37,274 nucleotides of DNA from Chitinophagaceae bacterium (lineage in GTDB: Bacteria; Bacteroidota; Bacteroidia; Chitinophagales; Chitinophagaceae). Location of the stretch: positions 1 through 37,274 of the forward strand of contig JAFBAN010000193.1 of NCBI GenBank assembly GCA_019247775.1, in the 5' to 3' direction. The position numbers and the translations under genes are program-made. Shown piece after piece: positions 1-8,378 of this stretch; position 1 is the first letter of the stretch; each line of letters begins with the position of its first letter. Below the pieces are notes generated by a model that worked only from the letters and a program-made list of their open reading frames with translations, did not search any database and was not told where the DNA came from.

Positions 1-42
1 TCTTCATTCTCACAAAATTCGTCAAAAAACTGTTAAGAGATC

Positions 43-495
43 ATGAGAATTGTAGTACAGCGGGTGAGTGAAGCGTCGGTGACGGTAGATGGAAAAATTA
101 CCGGCGCCATCGGTACCGGCCTGCTGGTGTTGATGGGTATCGAAGACGCGGATACGGATGATGATGTCACCTGGCTTTGCAACAAGATCGTTAACCTGCG
201 CATCTTCAACGATGCGGAGGGTGTGATGAACCTGGGCCTCAAGGAGGTGAATGGAGATATACTGCTGGTCAGCCAGTTTACTTTACATGCCAGCACCAAA
301 AAAGGGAACCGGCCTTCCTATATCCGGGCATCGAAGCCGGAAACGGCGATCCCGATGTATGAGAAAATGATCGGGCGGCTGCAGCAGGAACTGGGCAAGC
401 CGGTGCAGACAGGTATTTTTGGCGCGGATATGAAAGTGAAATTGTTGAACGACGGACCAGTAACGATCCTCATCGATTCAAAGAACAGGGAATGA
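43..495 (+). CDS. dtd: D-aminoacyl-tRNA deacylase
   Basis: A cytoplasmic enzyme that hydrolyses D-amino acids (and, in the known family, glycine mischarged on tRNA-Ala) from tRNA, preventing their entry into translation. The 150-residue product has the normal family length and starts with the typical MRIVVQRVSEASVTV. Both family signatures are present: SQFTL followed by GNRPSY near residues 80-95, and the C-terminal NDGPVTILID. Together these form the cross-subunit active site of the dimer. It is the first gene of a tight plus-strand run, and its TGA overlaps the next ATG by four bases (ATGA), so translational coupling is likely. The 42 bases before the start show no clear promoter, and the true promoter may lie outside the window. 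Confidence 0.96.
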   Translation: MRIVVQRVSEASVTVDGKITGAIGTGLLVLMGIEDADTDDDVTWLCNKIVNLRIFNDAEGVMNLGLKEVNGDILLVSQFTLHASTKKGNRPSYIRASKPETAIPMYEKMIGRLQQELGKPVQTGIFGADMKVKLLNDGPVTILIDSKNRE

Positions 496-896
496 TTGAG
501 CAGGATATAGAGAGCCGTGCAGATATTGAAACATTACTGCAGCAATTCTACGGGAAAGCACTGACCGACCCGGTGATCGGTTATTTTTTTACGGAGGTAG
601 TACCGCTCAACATCACCACACATATCCCGGTGATTGCCGATTTCTGGGAAACGATCCTGTTCGGAAAAGCTGCGTACAAAGGCGACGCGATGAAGGTCCA
701 CCGGCAGATACACCAGCTGTCTGCATTCAGGGACGAGCATTTCAAACGCTGGGTAGAATTGTTTCAGGGAACGGTGAATGAATTGTTTGCCGGTCCAAAA
801 GCGGAACTGGCCAAACAGCGTGCAGAATCGATCGCTACGCTGATGCGTATCAAAACAGTGCATGGCGCATTGCACCGAAGCAATAAGATAATTTAA
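492..896 (+). CDS. Group III truncated hemoglobin
   Basis: A small haem protein of the truncated globin superfamily, group III, whose studied members bind O2 or NO; the role in this organism is not shown. The 134-residue length fits. Visible features are the N-terminal helix ending in LLQQFYGKALTDPVIGYFF, FWETILFGKAAYKG in the middle, and the proximal region with H70 and H74 followed by HFKRWVELF at 83-91. H74 is the more likely proximal ligand by position. The start codon lies inside the dtd stop (ATGA), and a MazG-like gene follows after 12 bases. Co-transcription with dtd and mazG suggests a housekeeping role rather than dedicated nitrosative-stress control, but this is inference. Confidence 0.9.
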   Translation: MIEQDIESRADIETLLQQFYGKALTDPVIGYFFTEVVPLNITTHIPVIADFWETILFGKAAYKGDAMKVHRQIHQLSAFRDEHFKRWVELFQGTVNELFAGPKAELAKQRAESIATLMRIKTVHGALHRSNKII

Positions 897-908
897 AAAA
901 CAGAGCAT

Positions 909-1235
909 ATGACAATCGAGGAAGCGCAGCAAAGAGTGGACGCATGGATAAATACCACCGGCGTCCGGTATTTCGGTGAACTGACGAATCTTGGCATCCT
1001 GATGGAGGAAGTAGGAGAATTAAGCCGGCTGATGGTACGCCGTTATGGAGAGCAGTCTTTCAAGCAATCGGACAAAGGCAAAGACCTGGCCGATGAAATG
1101 GCTGATGTGCTTTGGGTACTGTTATGTCTTGCCAATCAAACCGGTACGGACCTGACACAGGCCCTGGAGAACAATTTTCAGAAGAAGACCAGCCGCGATG
1201 CAGACCGTCACAAACAGAATGAAAAACTCCAATAA
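909..1235 (+). CDS. MazG-like nucleotide pyrophosphohydrolase
   Basis: A 108-residue, single-domain all-alpha NTP pyrophosphatase of the MazG superfamily. Such proteins cleave (d)NTPs to the monophosphate and pyrophosphate, often to remove damaged or non-canonical nucleotides. The metal-binding pattern is visible as EEVGE near residues 34-38 and EMAD near 62-65, i.e. an EExxE segment followed about 25 residues later by ExxD. It is shorter than the two-domain E. coli MazG and resembles the stand-alone dimeric forms. The start follows the globin stop by 12 bases, and the next gene begins 26 bases downstream, so it probably belongs to the same transcript. The exact nucleotide substrate cannot be inferred. 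Confidence 0.88.
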   Translation: MTIEEAQQRVDAWINTTGVRYFGELTNLGILMEEVGELSRLMVRRYGEQSFKQSDKGKDLADEMADVLWVLLCLANQTGTDLTQALENNFQKKTSRDADRHKQNEKLQ

Positions 1236-1261
1236 GGCATGATTTTTTTAATCCGGGCCGT

Positions 1262-2254
1262 ATGAGAAGGCATATTGTCAGCACCTGGGCTATTCTCAGG
1301 AAATCCTGCATCGATTTCGTGAGGAACCGAACCTTCCGCATGAGTGCTGCCCTGGCCTACTACACCGTTTTCTCCCTGGCGCCCATGCTGATCGTCATTA
1401 TCAGCTTCGTAAATTTTTTTTATAAGCAGAGCGATATCCGTACTGCTATCCTGGATCATATCAGCTCCTTTATCGGCGCGGATGCGGCATCGCAGATCGA
1501 ACAGATCATTCGCAATGCGACTATTTCAAGGGATATTTCCTGGGCTTCCATTGTTGGGGTTTGCGCATTGATCTTTGCAGCCACAGGGGTATTCGCAGAG
1601 ATCCAGGATTCCATTAACTATATCTGGCGGCTTAAGGCGAAACCAAAAAAGGGCTGGCTTAAACTCGTGCTCAATCGACTGCTTAGTTTTTCGATGGTGG
1701 TAAGCCTGGGTTTTATCATGCTGGTATCCCTGATCGTTAACTCCCTGCTGGATCTGCTGAGCGATCAGCTGGTGAAACTGTTCCCGGGCAGCGCTGTGGC
1801 CATTGCGTACATCGTCAACCTGCTGATCACCTTCGGTACTATCACCACGCTGTTCGCCATCATATTTAAAGTATTGCCCGATGCCCGCATCGAATGGCGG
1901 GATGTGATGACCGGAGCCATCACCACGGCGCTGCTCTTTATGCTCGGGAAATTCGGTATCGGGTACTATCTCGGCAAAGCCCATATCAGTACCACCTATG
2001 GCGCTGCGGGCTCCGTTGTCATCATTTTGCTTTGGGTATATTATTCAGCTACCATCCTTTATTTCGGCGCATCCTTCACGCGCGAACATGCCATCTACAA
2101 AGGCCGCAATATCTTCCCCAACGAATACGCGGTCTGGATCCAGGAAATTGAGCTGGAGAACAAGGCCTCCCTGCAAGTGCAGGACAAGCCGGTGCTCACG
2201 AATACTTCCATATCCGTAGAAGAACCGAAAGGAGTTGGGAGTTCTGAGTTATGA
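1262..2254 (+). CDS. YihY/BrkB family inner-membrane protein
   Basis: A 330-residue polytopic membrane protein of the YihY/virulence factor BrkB family (once misassigned as RNase BN); its molecular function is not settled. Family features are the N-terminal FRMSAALAYYTVFSLAPML, five to six hydrophobic segments between about residues 30 and 275, and a central DARIEWRDVMTGA. The C-terminus after residue 280 is hydrophilic. The last codons, including GAG TTA TGA (E-L-stop), lie inside the left arm of a heptad inverted repeat, so the extreme C-terminus is supplied by repeat DNA. The convergent peptidase gene downstream ends with the same E-L-stop in the opposite arm. It is probably the last gene of the dtd run. 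Confidence 0.92.
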   Translation: MRRHIVSTWAILRKSCIDFVRNRTFRMSAALAYYTVFSLAPMLIVIISFVNFFYKQSDIRTAILDHISSFIGADAASQIEQIIRNATISRDISWASIVGVCALIFAATGVFAEIQDSINYIWRLKAKPKKGWLKLVLNRLLSFSMVVSLGFIMLVSLIVNSLLDLLSDQLVKLFPGSAVAIAYIVNLLITFGTITTLFAIIFKVLPDARIEWRDVMTGAITTALLFMLGKFGIGYYLGKAHISTTYGAAGSVVIILLWVYYSATILYFGASFTREHAIYKGRNIFPNEYAVWIQEIELENKASLQVQDKPVLTNTSISVEEPKGVGSSEL

Positions 2255-2407
2255 GTTGAGAGTTATGAGTAAGCGCTAAATAAAGCCGCAGATTCGCAGA
2301 TTGACCCCAATCTGCGAATCTGCGGCTTTTATTTTCGATCCTGAGCGGAGAGCTGGCGTTTTACCCAACTCATAATTCTACACTCATAACTCTCAACTCA
2401 TAATTCC
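2231..2407. repeat. Nested heptad inverted repeat (families C and I)
   Basis: The outer arms 2231-2270 and 2365-2407 are built of degenerate 7-nt units around TGAGTTA. Positions 2246-2270 pair with 2382-2406 at 24 of 25 bases. Inside sits a second, perfect inverted repeat of 21 bases (2282-2302 with 2309-2329). The structure fills the space between two convergent genes and overlaps the 3' ends of both. Confidence 0.9.
2282..2329. terminator. Perfect 21-bp hairpin, probable bidirectional terminator
   Basis: Perfect stem 2282-2302 / 2309-2329 with a 6-base loop, built on two CGCAGATT units per arm and beginning with AAA and ending with TTT. The plus strand continues TATTTTCG. Position between convergent yihY and the peptidase fits termination from both sides. 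It belongs to the repeat-rich class described here, so termination may be a secondary use. Confidence 0.7.
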
Positions 2408-3789
2408 AAACTTTTACCTCTTTTCGCCATTTTTTCTATCTCCGCCACCGTTCTCGGCGCGGCTACAGACAGGTTTCGATAACCTGTTTTGGTGATGAGT
2501 ACATCATCTTCGATCCTTACACCTATATTCCACCATTTAGGATCGCATTTGCTGTTTGGTGGGATATAAATGCCCGGTTCTACCGTAAAGCAGGCCCCTT
2601 CTTCCAGCGCGCCCCTGCTGCCGAGATCATGCACATCCAGTCCGAGATGATGTGAAGTGCCGTGCGGGAAATAAGTGCGCACTTCCTGTGGAGTACCGAT
2701 GATGCCGAGCCTGGTCAGCCCGCGCGTGATCACCCGCTGCGCAGCCGCATGCACTTCGCCGAATGCGATGCCCGGCCTGCATTTTTCAAAGGCGGAGTCC
2801 TGCGCTTCCAGTACGATCTCATAGATCGCTTTTTGTTCCGGGGTGAATTTGCCATTCACAGGGATAGTCCTGGTAACATCGGCACTGTAGCCATGGTATT
2901 CTGCAGCGCAGTCGCTTAACAGCAGGTCGCCGTCTTTCATCAAACGCTGGTTGGTCTCGTAATGCAGGATGCAGGAATTCGGACCCGACCCGTTGATGCT
3001 CGGGTACCCTACAAACTCGGCGCCGTTCTTCTTGAACATATATTCCATTACAGCCTGCGCCTGGTATTCCGTCATGCCCGGTTTAACCGTACGCATCACT
3101 TCATTGTGGCCGGCCACGCTCATATTCGTCACTTTTTCCATCAGGGCGATCTCTTCAGGCTGTTTGATACCCCTGAGCCGGCTCATGATGATGCGGGTAC
3201 TGGCCGACATTGGCGCTTTCGTTGCTACCAGCAAACTGTCAGTGATCAACGCCATCCGGCTTAGCGGATCGGCTACCCTTTTGAATTTGGAAACGATATC
3301 TTCCTGCCGGAACAAGCTGAGCACCGAATCGAATTTGCTGAAATCGATCGTGCCAGCATTGAATTTGTCGTGCGTGAACACATTGTCGAATTTGTAACGC
3401 TCCTTTACGCCGTCCACTCCCAGGATCTTTCCGGTCCACATTTCCTGCTGCGGATTTCTGGGCTGCACAAACAGGAATTCGGTGCCGGTCTTATCCAGGA
3501 TCGTTACGGGCTCTTTGAAGATGAGCAATAATGAATTCGGTTCTTCAAGACCTGTCAGGTAATAAAAATTCTTACTCTGGGCGAACTGGAAATCCACATC
3601 GTTGTTGCGGACCCGCACCTGCGAGGCGAAGAACAGGGCAACGGACCTGGCGGGCATCATTTCGCGGAAAGCGGCCCGGCGGCCGGCGTGAAATGCAGGG
3701 CTGAGATAATCATTCGGATACTCGGTGTTTTGCTGAGCCTGGGTTAGCAGGGGGGAAGCAAGCAGTAGCAGCAGCAATTTTCTGAACAT
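2398..3789 (-). CDS. Exported M24 aminopeptidase P-like metallopeptidase
   Basis: A 463-residue peptidase of the M24 (pita-bread) family, aminopeptidase P type, expected to remove an N-terminal residue ahead of proline. Residues 1-20 form a signal peptide (charged MFRK, a leucine-rich core, then AQQ), so it acts in the periplasm or outside. An N-terminal aminopeptidase P domain spans about 25-170 and the catalytic domain about 205-450. Metal ligands align as D293, D304, H380, E404 and E427; the spacings D-D of 11 and E-E of 23 match E. coli AMPP. A possible -7 box (TAGCTTTA, 3814-3821 minus) lies 24 bases before the start. Its last codons GAA TTA TGA fall in a heptad repeat arm shared with the convergent yihY. 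Confidence 0.93.
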   Translation of the reverse strand: MFRKLLLLLLASPLLTQAQQNTEYPNDYLSPAFHAGRRAAFREMMPARSVALFFASQVRVRNNDVDFQFAQSKNFYYLTGLEEPNSLLLIFKEPVTILDKTGTEFLFVQPRNPQQEMWTGKILGVDGVKERYKFDNVFTHDKFNAGTIDFSKFDSVLSLFRQEDIVSKFKRVADPLSRMALITDSLLVATKAPMSASTRIIMSRLRGIKQPEEIALMEKVTNMSVAGHNEVMRTVKPGMTEYQAQAVMEYMFKKNGAEFVGYPSINGSGPNSCILHYETNQRLMKDGDLLLSDCAAEYHGYSADVTRTIPVNGKFTPEQKAIYEIVLEAQDSAFEKCRPGIAFGEVHAAAQRVITRGLTRLGIIGTPQEVRTYFPHGTSHHLGLDVHDLGSRGALEEGACFTVEPGIYIPPNSKCDPKWWNIGVRIEDDVLITKTGYRNLSVAAPRTVAEIEKMAKRGKSLEL

Positions 3790-3866
3790 GTGCAGTTAGT
3801 TTTAAGTTGGCGCTAAAGCTAATTTTTTTATGCATTTGATCGCAGTTTTTTGGATGAACGAGGGTG

Positions 3867-3917
3867 TTTGGCCACAGAGGGGCACTCATTACCACAGAAC
3901 GGCTGCCCATCTGTGCC
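3867..3917. repeat. Decayed CACAGAG-type inverted repeat (family D)
   Basis: Two CCACAGAG-like units (3872-3879 and 3891-3898) and a partial opposite arm ending in TCTGTGCC (3910-3917) lie between the divergent peptidase and glyS. GGGCA/TGCCC can pair within it. It resembles the well-preserved copy at 16363-16443 but is degenerate. Confidence 0.5.
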
Positions 3918-3927
3918 TAACCTTTAC

Positions 3928-3935
3928 TATTTTTG
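3928..3935 (+). promoter_or_regulatory. Bacteroidota -7 box for glyS
   Basis: TATTTTTG matches TAnnTTTG exactly. Its last base is 7 bases before the ATG at 3943, so transcription should begin at or just before the start codon, giving a leaderless or near-leaderless mRNA. No clear -33 TTTG is visible. Confidence 0.65.
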
Positions 3936-3942
3936 CGGCCTT

Positions 3943-5385
3943 ATGAGTATTCAGCAGGATAACCGTTTCCAGGCCATCATCTCCCATGCAAAGGAGTATG
4001 GCTTTGTGTTCCCGAGCAGCGAGATCTACGATGGGCTAAGCGCCGTATACGATTACGGTCCGTACGGAAGCGAACTTAAAAAGAATATCCGCGATCATTG
4101 GTGGAAGAGCATGACGCAGCTGCACGAGAATATCGTAGGTATCGATGCCGCCATCTTCATGCACCCGACCACCTGGAAAGCCAGCGGGCATGTCGATAAT
4201 TTCAGCGATCCGATGATCGATAACCGCGACAGCAATAAGCGCTACCGGGTAGATCACCTGTTGGAAGCCAAAGCGGATGAACTTAAAGAGAAAGGGCAGG
4301 TTAAAGAAGCGGATGAGTTGCTGCTGTCTATGGATACCCTGCTGGCTGCCGAAGATTTTGAGGGGTTGAAGAACCTGATCACGGAACAGAAGATCACCTG
4401 CAGTGTAAGCGGTACTACCAACTGGACGGATATCCGCCAGTTCAACCTGATGTTCTCCACCCAACTCGGATCGGTGGCTGAAGAAGCCGATACCATTTAT
4501 CTGCGCCCGGAAACAGCGCAGGGCATTTTCGTGAATTTCCTCAACGTGCAGAAAACAGCGCGGATGAAAGTGCCGTTCGGTATTGCGCAAACGGGTAAGG
4601 CCTTCCGCAACGAGATCGTGGCCCGCCAGTTCATTTTCCGGATGCGTGAATTTGAGCAGATGGAAATGCAGTTCTTCGTCCGGCCCGGTACCGAAGGTGA
4701 ATGGTACAGATACTGGAAAGAAGCACGTCTGCAATGGCATCTTGCGCTCGGTATCCCGGCAGATAAATACCGCTACCACGATCATGTTAAGCTGGCGCAC
4801 TATGCCAAGGAAGCCTGCGATATCGAATATGAATTCCCCATCGGTTTCAAGGAAGTGGAGGGCATTCATTCCAGAAGCGATTTCGATCTGACCCAGCACC
4901 AGCAATACAGCAAAAAGAAACTGCAGTATTTCGATACCGAGATCAACCAGAATTACGTGCCGTATGTGATAGAAACATCCATCGGCCTCGACAGGATGTT
5001 CCTGTTGGTGCTCTCGCATGCATACGAGGAAGAAACGCTGACCAAAGAAGATGGCAGCAGCGACAGCCGGGTGGTGATGCGCATTCCTGCAAAGCTGGCG
5101 CCGATCAAACTCGCAGTACTGCCGCTCACTAAAAAAGATGGCTTACCCGAGATCGCCCGGGAGTTGATCAACAGTTGCAAGCCCCATTTCAAATGCTTCT
5201 TTGAAGAAAAAGATACCATCGGTAAACGCTACCGCCGCCAGGATGCGATCGGTACGCCATTCTGCGTTACCATCGATCACCAGACGAAAGAAGATGGAAC
5301 TGTCACGATCCGGCATAGAGATACAATGGTGCAGGAGCGCATCAAAATGGATGAGATCAAAAACCTTGTATTAGCACAAATGTAA
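3943..5385 (+). CDS. glyS: Glycyl-tRNA synthetase (homodimeric, class II)
   Basis: Charges tRNA-Gly with glycine in the cytoplasm. The 480-residue protein is of the single-chain type: it opens with HAKEYGFVFPSSEIYDGL and contains YDYGPYG, the class II motif 2 region FRNEIVARQFIFRMREFEQM, and a motif 3 segment around SIGLDRMFLLVL. The C-terminal anticodon-binding domain begins near LAVLPLTKKDG. An in-frame ATG at 3850 would add 31 residues, but that extension runs through a decayed CACAGAG repeat and the -7 promoter box, and the family N-terminus aligns with 3943, so 3943 is chosen. It is divergent from the upstream peptidase and convergent with the flavoprotein at 5480-6208. The gene symbol follows common usage for the single-subunit enzyme. 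Confidence 0.96.
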   Translation: MSIQQDNRFQAIISHAKEYGFVFPSSEIYDGLSAVYDYGPYGSELKKNIRDHWWKSMTQLHENIVGIDAAIFMHPTTWKASGHVDNFSDPMIDNRDSNKRYRVDHLLEAKADELKEKGQVKEADELLLSMDTLLAAEDFEGLKNLITEQKITCSVSGTTNWTDIRQFNLMFSTQLGSVAEEADTIYLRPETAQGIFVNFLNVQKTARMKVPFGIAQTGKAFRNEIVARQFIFRMREFEQMEMQFFVRPGTEGEWYRYWKEARLQWHLALGIPADKYRYHDHVKLAHYAKEACDIEYEFPIGFKEVEGIHSRSDFDLTQHQQYSKKKLQYFDTEINQNYVPYVIETSIGLDRMFLLVLSHAYEEETLTKEDGSSDSRVVMRIPAKLAPIKLAVLPLTKKDGLPEIARELINSCKPHFKCFFEEKDTIGKRYRRQDAIGTPFCVTIDHQTKEDGTVTIRHRDTMVQERIKMDEIKNLVLAQM

Positions 5386-5475
5386 TTCTCTGCGGTTATC
5401 TCCGCTTCTTATGTTCTCTGCGGTGAATGGCCGTTTTTTAACCGAAGAGAACATGAGAAGCAGAGTTAACGCAGC
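5386..5475. repeat. Inverted repeat, family E (CTCTGCGG type)
   Basis: It begins at the base after the glyS stop. The arms are 5386-5423 and 5440-5474; 5405-5423 pairs with 5441-5459 at 17 of 19 bases. The core is shared with the copy at 26158-26252. The right arm ends five bases before the stop of the convergent flavoprotein gene. Confidence 0.85.
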
Positions 5476-5479
5476 GTTT

Positions 5480-6208
5480 CTAGCCATATAACTCCAGATG
5501 AATGGCTTTTTTATCATAGCCCATGGCGAGGATCCTTTGTTTGGCTTCGTCGATCATTACTTTCCAGCCGCACAGGAAAAATTTTGCAGGCTTCTTGCCG
5601 TTATCGGTGAGCTGTTCGTAAACGGGATGCACATATCCTTTGTGCGAAGCAGCCGGTACTTCGGGTTCGCGGGAATAACAGGGGTGAAAATGAAAGCCGG
5701 GTTCTGATCTTTCCAGTTCACGCAGTTCATCCACATACAGTCCATCCTCGAGCTTGCGGCAGCCGAAGATCAGGTGTATCTGCTGATGCGGCAGTTTATT
5801 GGCGTGCAGGAACTGCGCCATCGAACGGAATGGGGCAATGCCGGTGCCGGTGCAGATCAGGTATACATCTTCGGTAAGTGGTTCCGGCAAAGTGAATTTG
5901 CCCTGAGGGCCGCGCAGCAGCAGTTCACTGCCTACTGTTATTTCATTGAACAGATAATGCGTTCCCAATCCGCCTTCCAGTAACACGATCACGAGTTCAA
6001 ATACGTTGGTGCCATCGGGCGCCGAAGCAATGGAATAACTGCGCCATCTCTTGTTCTTCTGTTCATGGATCGGAAGATCGAGGGTCACGAACTGCCCGGG
6101 CTTAAAATCGAATGAGGGCAACTCCGGAACCTGTATCCAGAAACGGCGCGTCTGTGCAGTTGCATTCTCGATCCGGATCACAGTACCGGTGCGCCAGGGT
6201 TCTAGCAT
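5480..6208 (-). CDS. Ferredoxin-NADP reductase-like FAD/NAD(P) oxidoreductase
   Basis: A 242-residue cytoplasmic flavoprotein of the ferredoxin-NADP reductase superfamily, moving electrons between NAD(P)H and a one-electron carrier. The FAD domain (about 5-105) has KPGQFV and RWRSYSIASAP, the RxYS flavin motif at 56-59, plus RGPQGKF at 99-105. The nucleotide domain (about 112-230) has LICTGTGIAPFRS with GTGIAP at 121-126, and a late FFLCGWKVMID. There is no fused 2Fe-2S domain, so the acceptor (ferredoxin, flavodoxin or a reductase partner) is unknown. A weak -7-like TATTTTTA lies at 6223-6230 on the minus strand, 14 bases before the start. No obvious partner gene is adjacent. Confidence 0.85.
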   Translation of the reverse strand: MLEPWRTGTVIRIENATAQTRRFWIQVPELPSFDFKPGQFVTLDLPIHEQKNKRWRSYSIASAPDGTNVFELVIVLLEGGLGTHYLFNEITVGSELLLRGPQGKFTLPEPLTEDVYLICTGTGIAPFRSMAQFLHANKLPHQQIHLIFGCRKLEDGLYVDELRELERSEPGFHFHPCYSREPEVPAASHKGYVHPVYEQLTDNGKKPAKFFLCGWKVMIDEAKQRILAMGYDKKAIHLELYG

Positions 6209-6240
6209 AGCAGAAAATTTTTTAAAAATAGGGAATTATG

Positions 6241-6290
6241 GGGAATCGGGGAGTCGGGAGACGTGAGACGTGAATCGTGAGTCGTAAGTG
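6241..6290. repeat. Heptad repeat tract, one arm (family B, GTGAGAC type)
   Basis: A run of 7-nt units near GTGAGAC and GTGAATC, with one 8-nt unit near the start, in the gap between two minus-strand genes. Units match those of the two-armed element at 33001-33136. No convincing opposite arm is visible; degenerate AATTCCA/TAATTCA-like words at 6320-6340 may be its remains. Confidence 0.7.
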
Positions 6291-6364
6291 GAACAGATGC
6301 ATGGTTAAGACCGTAGTCAATTCCATAATTCATCCATTATTGGCGAATAAAGCCAGGCTTAAAG

Positions 6365-6402
6365 CAAAGGGATAAGCAGCTGTAAAGCCGATTATCCCTT
6401 TG
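6365..6402 (-). terminator. Hairpin downstream of the S8 lipoprotein gene
   Basis: A perfect 11-bp stem (6365-6375 with 6392-6402; core AAAGGGATAA) with a 16-base loop, 15 bases beyond the stop of the minus-strand protease. The following minus-strand sequence is only moderately T-rich, so termination is probable but not certain. Confidence 0.55.
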
Positions 6403-6416
6403 TCAATTGTATTTAT

Positions 6417-8183
6417 TTAATTAATATGCTGTGTATGATGGGCATCAACATATGCCAAACGACCAATTGTTGACCCTGGAGAAGGAACAGGAGTGGCCTG
6501 TACTGCCGCAGCTGCATTAACAAGTCCATAGCCCATTTCCTGGTGCCAGGTTCCGTTGTAACGCCCCGATTTGTAACCGTAAGAATAGCCGCCGACCTTT
6601 TGTGCGGTCGATTCGATGATATTCCGTACATCCCAGCCGCTCAAAGTTGGGTTTTTTGACAAGATAAGCGCTGCAACGCCCGCCACAACCGGAGCAGCCG
6701 CAGATGTACCATCAAAACGGTCTGTGTAATCGTGGTCCGTTTCAAGCCCTGAAGTTGGCCAACCCGTTGTGGAGATCTTTGTCCCCGGGGCCACTACGTC
6801 AACCTCTTTGCCGTAATTGCTGCCCCAGCTATCATTGGCACAGTCGCTTATACTTACTCTTTTCCCGCAAGGGTTAATAGCGCCTGCTACAAGAATATCA
6901 GAGAACCGGTTTGCAGGATATGCGACAGGCCCGTCCTGATTTCCGGCGGCGAAAACAACAACACAACCTATCCCTCCCCTTCCTTGCGTTAAGGCGCGAA
7001 AGATGGCGTCATCGATAATGGAGGCAGGTTCCCAATACCAGGAACAATTTATAACTGATGCCCCCTGCTGCCACGCCAGGTCTATTGCTGTTGATAGTAT
7101 CTTCGTTGTTTGATCGGTCACCCCGGCGCCCAGTGCAACACCATAACTCATCAGCCGGCAGTTAGGGGCAACACCGGTAATTCCAAACCCGTTTTCACGC
7201 GCACACAGAATTCCCGAGACCTTCGTACCATGATCAATGGAAACGTTTCCCGATACGCTCCAATCTCTGCCCTGTATAGGGCCATATAAAGTCGAAACCA
7301 GGTCCGGATGAGACTTATTCACAGCATCGTCAATTACAGCCACATCAATAACGTAACCAGTGCCGGTCAGATCCAGTGCCTGGCATCCCCTTATATCTAT
7401 GCCGGCAGTGCCTCCACTCTGGCCGGTATTATTAGAGCCCCACTGCAATGGAAATTTTGTATCTGCGGGGCAGGAGGCCAGTGCGTTTTCCAGCATAAAA
7501 TCCGGTTCGGCGAAGATGAATAAACCCGATTGATAAAATGCATTGGCCATTGAAATCGAACTTTGCGAACCATTGGTACAGGCCAGCACATACCAAAGCG
7601 GCATGGTTTCATGTTGGCTTACTACACTCACTCCATAACTGGCAGCTACATTGTATAGGGTCTGAACATCGTTTTCGGACTGGAGTTTTACATAGAAATA
7701 TTCTGAAACGGTCATGTTCCCGTTTCCCTGTGGTCCCGGAGGATAATCGAAAACAGGCTCCACAAATTGTACATCCGGATCCTCTGCCATCTGGTTTAAA
7801 GTGATGCCATATTCTTCGGCCGATACTTTTTTGGAAAGCTTCAATTTTCCGGTAAATCGTTGTGCCTGTTGCGAAATTCCATTTGTCTGGGGATTTGCAT
7901 GCGTTTGGTCCAGTGTGATCTTATTTGTTTCAACTTTTTTACTACCGGTGATAACACCCAGGTTCTTGTATGATCCTTCGATTGATTTTTTAGACACGAC
8001 GTATATATACCCGGTGTTTAATATCAGGGGTACTTTTTTGCCTTGATAATAATAGAAATACTTTGAATTCTCTGCCGGTTCACCCGAAGCGTTTTGATCT
8101 TTCTGAGCAAATTTCGTACAGGAAAAAAACGCCGTACTTGAAACAAGGGCGATAGCCAGCAACTTGTTTTTGAGCATTTTCAT
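6417..8183 (-). CDS. Subtilisin-family (S8) serine protease lipoprotein
   Basis: A 588-residue S8 peptidase. Residues 1-22 form a lipoprotein signal with a STAFFSC box (C22), predicting lipid anchoring in the outer or inner membrane. The region 40-235 before the catalytic domain holds two stretches ending in FVEPVFDY and FAEPDF, as seen at the ends of I9-like prodomains, so a prodomain-like duplication is possible. The catalytic domain spans about 245-560: D285 in VIDDAVNKSHPDL, H318 in DHGTKVSG, the oxyanion N415 in FAAGNQDG, and S494 in DGTSAAAPVVAG. There is no T9SS sorting domain, unlike the neighbouring protease. A start two codons later (8177) is also possible. Substrate and role are unknown. 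Confidence 0.92.
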   Translation of the reverse strand: MKMLKNKLLAIALVSSTAFFSCTKFAQKDQNASGEPAENSKYFYYYQGKKVPLILNTGYIYVVSKKSIEGSYKNLGVITGSKKVETNKITLDQTHANPQTNGISQQAQRFTGKLKLSKKVSAEEYGITLNQMAEDPDVQFVEPVFDYPPGPQGNGNMTVSEYFYVKLQSENDVQTLYNVAASYGVSVVSQHETMPLWYVLACTNGSQSSISMANAFYQSGLFIFAEPDFMLENALASCPADTKFPLQWGSNNTGQSGGTAGIDIRGCQALDLTGTGYVIDVAVIDDAVNKSHPDLVSTLYGPIQGRDWSVSGNVSIDHGTKVSGILCARENGFGITGVAPNCRLMSYGVALGAGVTDQTTKILSTAIDLAWQQGASVINCSWYWEPASIIDDAIFRALTQGRGGIGCVVVFAAGNQDGPVAYPANRFSDILVAGAINPCGKRVSISDCANDSWGSNYGKEVDVVAPGTKISTTGWPTSGLETDHDYTDRFDGTSAAAPVVAGVAALILSKNPTLSGWDVRNIIESTAQKVGGYSYGYKSGRYNGTWHQEMGYGLVNAAAAVQATPVPSPGSTIGRLAYVDAHHTQHIN

Positions 8184-8370
8184 ACTTGTTGTTTTAGTTG
8201 ATTAAAATATATAGTTAAAGAGATACTATTGCGATAGCATAACTACATATCACTAAACAAGTATAATTGGAGAGGGGCGGGGGATGGCTCTAAATATAGA
8301 GCGGAAAAATAATAGCCACAAGATATTTCGACAGAATAGTTACCCATAGGGGGAAAACCCCCATGCTTAT
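8184..8370. other. AT-rich gap with two small stem-loops upstream of the S8 lipoprotein
   Basis: Contains GCTCTA/TAGAGC (8287-8292 and 8297-8302, 4-base loop) and GGGGG-AAAA-CCCCC (8349-8362). An A/T-rich tract at 8190-8220 includes -7-like TATATTTT on the minus strand. No gene is seen here. It is the only intergenic stretch of more than 200 bases in the window that carries neither arms nor single-arm tracts of the repeat families. Confidence 0.4.
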
Positions 8371-8378
8371 CGATAAAA

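Noticed and set aside
3850..3942. A 31-residue N-terminal extension of glycyl-tRNA synthetase
   Set aside because: It reads through a decayed repeat and the -7 promoter box; the family N-terminus aligns with the ATG at 3943.
4036..5019. A 327-codon minus-strand frame opposite glyS
   Set aside because: It lies entirely within a well-conserved synthetase gene; the translation has no recognisable domain and reflects codon bias on the opposite strand.
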